Assembly: GCA_903839205.1 (NCBI GenBank)
Contig: CAIMBM010000108.1
Location: 1-38,217, forward strand
Direction of reading: 5' to 3'
From: an uncultured Holophagaceae bacterium
GTDB lineage: Bacteria > Acidobacteriota > Holophagae > Holophagales > Holophagaceae
Length of the DNA stretch: 38,217 nucleotides
The translations under genes and the position numbers were made by a program. The notes beneath the pieces are model-generated. The model was not told the DNA's origin, searched no databases, and saw only the letters and a list, made by a program, of their open reading frames with translations. Below are positions 33,870 through 38,217 of the stretch, piece by piece (within the stretch, counting starts at the first letter, position 1; the number at the start of each line of letters is the position of its first letter).

Positions 33870-35551
33870 CCGACCACCCTGTTGAAGCCCTCAAGGCCGC
33901 CTCCAGCCACCTGCGGGGGAACCTGGCGGAGGAAGTGGCCAGCCCAGACCCGTCCTTTTCCAAGGATGGCCAGGTTCTCGTCAAGTTCCATGGTTTCTAC
34001 CAGCAGAAGGACCGCTTCGAGAAGACGAAACCGCCGGTCCTGATGCTGCGGGGCCGCATTCCCGGGGGACGCCTCAGCGCCGAGCAGTACCTGGCCTGGG
34101 ACCACCTGGCGGACAGCAATGGTGACGGCACCCTGCGCCTCACGTCCCGCCAGAGCCTCGAGCTGCACGGCGTCCTCAAGGGCGACGTGAAGGCCACCCT
34201 GCAGGGCCTCCAGGCCGCCCTGCAAACGACCAAGGGCGCCTGCGGAGATGTGGTCCGCACGGTCACCCAGGCCCCCAATCCCTGGCTGCGGCCCGATCTG
34301 GCCCAGCTGGACGTGGTGGTGGACCGCCTCGCTTCGCATTTCCAGGCCACTTCGAATGCCTACGCTGAGATCTGGCTGGATGGCGAGCGCGTGGACCCAG
34401 AACGGGAGCAGGAGCGCCTCTACGGGCCCACCTACCTGCCCCGCAAGTTCAAGATCAGCGTCACCGTCACCGGGGAGAACCTGGTGGACCTCTACACCAA
34501 CGACCTGGGGCTGGCCGCCTCCTTCGACTCGAAAGGGTTCCTGGATGGTTTCTTCGTGCTGGCCGGCGGGGGCATGGGCATGACCCACGGGGATGACACC
34601 ACCTTTCCGCGGGTGGCCGATCTCCTGGGCTGGATCCCGCCCGCGGCCCTGCTCCCGGTGGCCGAGGCCGTGGTGGGCGTGCACCGCGACGAGGGCAATC
34701 GCGAGGACCGGAAGCGGGCCCGCCTGAAGTACGTCATCGCCCGCAAAGGGCTACCCTGGTTCAGGGCCGAGGTGGAGGCCAGGGCTGGAATTACCTTCGA
34801 AGCCCGCGCCATTCCGCCCTGGCACACGACGCCGGTGCTGGGCTGGCTGGACCGCGCGGATGGCAGCCTGGCCCTGGGGCTCTCCATCCGTTCCGGGCGC
34901 ATCGGGGGGCCCCTCAAGGCAGCCCTGCAGGAAGTGGTCAGGACCTTCCGTCCTGCGCTTCAGCTCAGCCCGGATCAGGACCTGATCCTCCTGGGCCTGA
35001 GGCCTGAGGATCGGGCCTTGGTGGAGGTGGTCTTCTCCAGGCATGGTCACCCTTTGAAAGCGTTGGACCCCCTGGCCGCCCGGGCCATGGCCTGCGTGGC
35101 GCTGCCCCTGTGCGGCCTGGCCCTCGCCGAGGCGGAGCGGATTCTCCCGGACCGCCTCGACAACATCCGTGGGGCCCTGTCGCGCCAGGGGCTCGGGGAC
35201 CGGAGCCTCATCTTCCGCATGACCGGCTGCGCCAACGGCTGCGCCCGGCCCTATACCGCCGAACTCGCCCTAGTAGGTCAGACCGCGAAGAGCTACGCCT
35301 TGTACGCGGGCGGCGATCCCGAGGGCACGAGGCTGGCCTTCCCCGTGGCCCACAAGCTGACCCTGGAGGAATTCCCCTCAGCCCTGGACCGCCTCTTCGC
35401 CGCCTGGGCGACACAGGGACTTCAACGCGAAGCCTTCGGCGATTTCACAGCCCGACTGGGTGCCGACGAACTGAGGCAGGTCCTCGAACTCAAGGCCGAG
35501 GCCGACCGTGTTTCCCCTCTACCCTGGACCAGCGATTCTCCCCTACCTTAA
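33866..35551 (+). CDS. Siroheme/4Fe-4S sulfite reductase hemoprotein
   Basis: The 561 aa protein has two nitrite/sulfite reductase ferredoxin-like halves and the cofactor Cys ligands: Cys410 and Cys416 in ACVALPLCG, and Cys455 and Cys459 in MTGCANGCARPY, the CysI spacing. RLTSRQSLELHGV is the substrate-site region. It reduces sulfite to sulfide with six electrons; low activity on nitrite is common. No flavoprotein partner (CysJ) is encoded nearby, so ferredoxin or another small carrier is the likely donor. Siroheme synthesis genes directly upstream overlap by four bases. Sulfide produced could feed the nearby metB-like pathway. Confidence 0.92.
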   Translation: MTDHPVEALKAASSHLRGNLAEEVASPDPSFSKDGQVLVKFHGFYQQKDRFEKTKPPVLMLRGRIPGGRLSAEQYLAWDHLADSNGDGTLRLTSRQSLELHGVLKGDVKATLQGLQAALQTTKGACGDVVRTVTQAPNPWLRPDLAQLDVVVDRLASHFQATSNAYAEIWLDGERVDPEREQERLYGPTYLPRKFKISVTVTGENLVDLYTNDLGLAASFDSKGFLDGFFVLAGGGMGMTHGDDTTFPRVADLLGWIPPAALLPVAEAVVGVHRDEGNREDRKRARLKYVIARKGLPWFRAEVEARAGITFEARAIPPWHTTPVLGWLDRADGSLALGLSIRSGRIGGPLKAALQEVVRTFRPALQLSPDQDLILLGLRPEDRALVEVVFSRHGHPLKALDPLAARAMACVALPLCGLALAEAERILPDRLDNIRGALSRQGLGDRSLIFRMTGCANGCARPYTAELALVGQTAKSYALYAGGDPEGTRLAFPVAHKLTLEEFPSALDRLFAAWATQGLQREAFGDFTARLGADELRQVLELKAEADRVSPLPWTSDSPLP

Positions 35552-35567
35552 ACGAAGGAGAAGTGTC

Positions 35568-35696
35568 ATGTCGGAACAACCTCAGGCCGAGAGAAAATCG
35601 ACCCCAGAGTTCTCCCTCGACACCTGGGCCGTCCTGGTCGCCCTCTTCGCCGCGGCCCTGATCCGCTTTGGCCTGATCCCCAGGGTCCCCTGGTAG
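35568..35696 (+). CDS. Small single-span membrane protein (42 aa)
   Basis: This short gene has ATG 35568 seven bases after a strong AAGGAG and starts 16 bases after the sulfite reductase stop. The first 18 residues are polar (MSEQPQAERKSTPEFSLD). Residues 19-37 form one membrane helix (TWAVLVALFAAALIRFGLI) followed by PRVPW. I do not recognise a named family. The pattern resembles the first membrane segment of long YeiH-type transporters, so it may be a detached subunit of the exporter encoded 109 bases downstream. An in-frame ATG at 35508 lies inside the previous gene and is not favoured. Confidence 0.75.
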   Translation: MSEQPQAERKSTPEFSLDTWAVLVALFAAALIRFGLIPRVPW

Positions 35697-35805
35697 CAGG
35701 AGCGCTCCGTGAGTCGGCGCCCGGCTCCGTGAGGCCGCCCTTCTGACCTCTCAGTTCCTCATTTCTCGCCCCTTCTGTTTCCTACGCCACCCAGCGAGGT
35801 CATCC

Positions 35806-36891
35806 ATGGCTGCTGCCATCGCCCTGCCACAGGATCCACCCAGCTCCGTCAGCACCAAATTCCTCCGGCTCCTTCCCGGTCTGGCCCTGCTCTTTGCCAT
35901 CGGTTTCGCCGGCAAGCTCCTCGAAAAAAACATCAATGCCTATGCCAAGGGCCACCATCTGGCTGTCCCCAACATCGAGTACGTCCTCTGGGCCATCCTC
36001 ATTGGCCTGGTCATTTCCAATGTCTTCGGCCTCGCGGAGATCTTCAAGCCCGGCGTCGCCACCTACGAGTTCTGGCTGAAGGCAGGCATCGTCCTCCTGG
36101 GCTCGCGCTTCCTCCTGGGCGATGTCTGGAAATTGGGCGGCGTCAGCCTGCTCCTGGTGGCCATTGAAATCGCAGGCTCCCTCGCCTTCATGACCTTCCT
36201 GGGCCAGGCCTTCGGCCTCCGGCCCAAGCTGACCACCCTCCTTGCCGTCGGCTCCGCGGTGTGCGGTGTGAGCGCCATCATCGCCACCAAGGGCGCCATC
36301 GATGCGGACGAGCAGGATTCCTCCTTCGCCATCGCGGCCATCCTCGCCCTCGGCGCCATCGCGCTCTTCACCTTTCCCCTCATCGGTCATGCGCTCCATC
36401 TCTCCGATCACGCCTACGGTGTCTGGGCCGGCCTTGCCGTCGACAACACCGCCGAGGCCGCCGCCGCAGGGGCCCTGTATTCCGACGCCGCGGCCAAACT
36501 CGCGATCCTTACGAAGACCACCCGCAATGCCCTCATCGGCTTTGTGGTGCTCGGCTACGCCATCCACTGGGCCCGGAAGGGCGAGGCCCACGCTGTCGGT
36601 CACAAGGCCGCCTTCCTGTGGCAGAAGTTCCCGAAATTCGTCCTGGGATTCCTGCTGATCTCGCTGCTGGCCACCGTCGGTTTCTTCACCAAGGTTCAGA
36701 ACACGGCCCTGGCCAACCTCTCGCGCTGGGCCTTCCTGCTCACCTTCGCGGGCGTGGGCCTCCGCACCAACTTCCGGGAGATGCGCAAGCAGGGCCTCCG
36801 GCCATTTGTGGTCGGCTTCATCGGCGAGATCGCCATCGCCCTCTTCACCCTGGTGCTCGTCATCGTCACCGGGCACCTCTTCGGGTTCTGA
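35806..36891 (+). CDS. YeiH-family putative sulfate exporter
   Basis: The 361 aa protein has about ten membrane segments and belongs to the YeiH/UPF0324 (putative sulfate exporter) family. Visible family features are EYVLWAILIGLVISN, FWLKAGIVLLGSRF, AVGSAVCGVSAIIATKGAI, AGLAVDNTAEAAAAGALYS and the final FAGVGLRTNFREM. Direction and substrate are not firmly proven for the family; sulfite or sulfate export is the usual proposal. Location after sulfite reductase and siroheme genes fits relief of sulfur oxyanion excess. GAGG lies eight bases before ATG 35806. It converges with the minus-strand gene at 36914. Confidence 0.9.
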   Translation: MAAAIALPQDPPSSVSTKFLRLLPGLALLFAIGFAGKLLEKNINAYAKGHHLAVPNIEYVLWAILIGLVISNVFGLAEIFKPGVATYEFWLKAGIVLLGSRFLLGDVWKLGGVSLLLVAIEIAGSLAFMTFLGQAFGLRPKLTTLLAVGSAVCGVSAIIATKGAIDADEQDSSFAIAAILALGAIALFTFPLIGHALHLSDHAYGVWAGLAVDNTAEAAAAGALYSDAAAKLAILTKTTRNALIGFVVLGYAIHWARKGEAHAVGHKAAFLWQKFPKFVLGFLLISLLATVGFFTKVQNTALANLSRWAFLLTFAGVGLRTNFREMRKQGLRPFVVGFIGEIAIALFTLVLVIVTGHLFGF

Positions 36892-36913
36892 TCCACGACC
36901 AGCTGTCGCGCCG

Positions 36914-37351
36914 TCAGTCCTTCACCTGCTCCACCTTGAGGGTTCCCTTGGGCCTGGCGAAGATCTTGACTTTCCAGGGCCGGGTCAGGGCCTGGGTCAC
37001 GTAGCTGCCGGGCGCCGGGCGGCGGACCCTCCAGCGGACGAGGAGGTCATCCCCCTGTGGGACCGGGTCCAGAAATTCGACGGCGTAGCCGCCCGTGGGC
37101 CGCAGGCCGGCGTGGGCCACCACGGCGCTGTCCTTCTTGAAATCAATCTGCGGCAGCTTCAGGTCCAGCCGTCGGCAGAGCTTGGCCAACCGGGCCGGGT
37201 GGGTGACCACTTCCGCGACCGGAGCTTCCTCGCCTCCGTACTGTCCCCGCCACTCCTGGACCTCCTCGGTCTGAGCCGTTCCCGCTGCAGGCCAGGCGGT
37301 GAGCGCCCCGAGAAGGAGGCAGAGCGACAAGGACAGGGAGGGCAGGTTCAT
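36914..37351 (-). CDS. Secreted PrcB C-terminal domain-like protein
   Basis: The 145 aa protein has a signal peptide (LSLSLCLLLGALTAWPAAGTA). The later part matches the PrcB C-terminal domain pattern: DSAVVAHAGLRPTGGYAVEF, LLVRWRVRRPAPGSYVTQAL, and TRPWKVKIFARP. PrcB in Treponema is a lipoprotein that stabilises the protease PrtP; the isolated domain is widespread and of unknown function. There is no lipobox. The start overlaps the stop of the upstream membrane-protein gene (ATGA), so they are coupled. The stop is 22 bases from the convergent exporter stop. Confidence 0.72.
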   Translation of the reverse strand: MNLPSLSLSLCLLLGALTAWPAAGTAQTEEVQEWRGQYGGEEAPVAEVVTHPARLAKLCRRLDLKLPQIDFKKDSAVVAHAGLRPTGGYAVEFLDPVPQGDDLLVRWRVRRPAPGSYVTQALTRPWKVKIFARPKGTLKVEQVKD

Positions 37352-37995
37352 GACCGGCCCCCGGCATCGGATGGTGTCTCCGGCTGCCGGGCCCCGAGGC
37401 GGCCCGATAGGGCGAGGATGAGGAACAGGACCAGGGGGATCAAGACACCCGCGTCGATGGACCAGGGTTCAGGCCCCAAGATCCCGAGGATGGCCCCCAC
37501 GAAGGATCCCAACAGAGACAGGGCGAACCACCCGAACAGGGGCCAGAATCGTGCCTTCCCCAAGTGATGATAGAGACCGGTGCCGATAAGGCCCGCCACT
37601 CCGCCAGCCACCCCGCCAACCAGATCCGCGCCGTGGGCGCCCAGGTGGTGGTTCGCCGCCAGGCCGGAGGCGAGGACGGCACCGGTGAACCCGAACAGCC
37701 CAAAGCGAAGCAGGGCACCAAGGCTCATGGAAAGGCCGCGCCTCCAGCCCACTCCATCTGCCTGCTCCCACAGCCAGAGGGCGGCCACCAGACTCCCAAG
37801 ACCCGCCAGGACAAGTCCAGCCAGGGAGAAGAGGGAAACCGCTGCGCCACGCCAGTCCCCATGGAGGAGCCTGGGGACCACCAGAGCCAGGGCCACCAAC
37901 CCAAGAGCCAGGGCCAGGTAGTACTCATAGCGCACGAACCCGGCCTCTCGGCCGGATGGAGTGGGTGGAGCATCCTTCATTGAGTGAGGATCCAT
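37348..37995 (-). CDS. Multi-span inner-membrane protein of unknown function
   Basis: The 215 aa protein has about six hydrophobic segments (first LALALGLVALALVVP, last AGVLIPLVLFLILALSG) and a Gly-rich middle (LVGGVAGGVAGLIGTGLYHH). I do not recognise the family. ATG 37995 has no clear ribosome site; ATG 37980, five codons later, has a weak GGA and is an alternative. It is translationally coupled to the PrcB-like secreted protein downstream, which suggests the two work together at the envelope. Confidence 0.65.
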   Translation of the reverse strand: MDPHSMKDAPPTPSGREAGFVRYEYYLALALGLVALALVVPRLLHGDWRGAAVSLFSLAGLVLAGLGSLVAALWLWEQADGVGWRRGLSMSLGALLRFGLFGFTGAVLASGLAANHHLGAHGADLVGGVAGGVAGLIGTGLYHHLGKARFWPLFGWFALSLLGSFVGAILGILGPEPWSIDAGVLIPLVLFLILALSGRLGARQPETPSDAGGRS

Positions 37996-38217
37996 GGGTG
38001 CGGCTCGGGTGACCCGGAAGGAGAGGTGAGCCCCAGGATCGCAGTCCTCCCCTTTCCGTCAAGGAATGGAACTGGCCGTGACTTGAATCGGTCCGGAATC
38101 ATCCGATACTGCCTTAGAGGTCATAACAAAACTCGACGAGGCCGCGATGAATCCAGGCGGGATGCACCGCAAGGAAGGGCCCGCAGGGCAACGTGGTTCG
38201 TTGTTCAAGGGACCTGA

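Noticed and set aside
37984..38217. Plus-strand open frame at the right edge
   Set aside because: The Arg-rich product has no domain and no ribosome site. The AT-richer part near 38100 might belong to a mobile element beyond the edge, but no transposase motif is visible.
1..38217. CRISPR arrays, tRNA or rRNA genes, prophage or integrase genes
   Set aside because: I looked for regularly spaced repeats, cloverleaf-type sequence with CCA ends, rRNA signatures and integrase motifs and found none; the only mobile element is the IS1380-type copy.

Overview
The window looks like chromosome from a GC-rich, double-membraned heterotroph. The mix of RND/TolC pump, betaproteobacterial-type porin, TonB receptor, NtrC-type two-component system, S-box (SAM-I) riboswitch and frequent TTG starts fits Acidobacteriota, probably class Holophagae (Geothrix/Holophaga-like). 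That assignment is an inference from gene content, not a database result. I see no rRNA, tRNA, CRISPR array or phage module.

Layout. Positions 1-1378 (minus) hold an OmpA-like envelope protein followed by the start of an Ig-like lipoprotein that runs off the left edge. An IS1380-family transposase lies at 1658-3034. A porin (3584-4948) ends in a strong hairpin shared with a convergent RND permease. 5089-14891 is an efflux island: a universal-stress-like gene plus an RND permease on the minus strand, and divergently a complete membrane-fusion/RND/TolC operon whose permease is a close paralogue of the first. An NtrC-type histidine kinase and sigma-54 activator (14968-17754) follow; the promoter region of the pump operon carries a near-match to a sigma-54 promoter and an upstream inverted repeat.

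17821-21450 (minus) is a glycogen-use pair, glycogen phosphorylase then phosphofructokinase. An MFS exporter follows (21710-22906). 22950-27834 (minus) is a signalling operon: TonB-dependent receptor, YfiR-family periplasmic protein, and a hybrid histidine kinase whose sensor looks like the CHASE8 domain of the diguanylate cyclase YfiN. This appears to be a YfiR/YfiN-like sensory module rewired to phosphotransfer, and is the most interesting system in the window. Upstream of it are a translationally coupled aldo/keto reductase and an Old Yellow Enzyme homologue (27931-30036), and a coiled-coil plus helix-turn-helix protein (30263-30697).

30771-36891 (plus) is a sulfur region. A SAM-I riboswitch with a terminator precedes a cystathionine gamma-synthase-like enzyme. 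A separate operon, with an AT-rich palindrome beside a consensus -35 box, encodes uroporphyrinogen methyltransferase, precorrin-2 dehydrogenase/ferrochelatase, siroheme sulfite reductase, a 42-residue single-span membrane protein and a YeiH-type putative sulfate exporter. The window closes with a PrcB-like secreted protein and a multi-span membrane protein on the minus strand (36914-37995).
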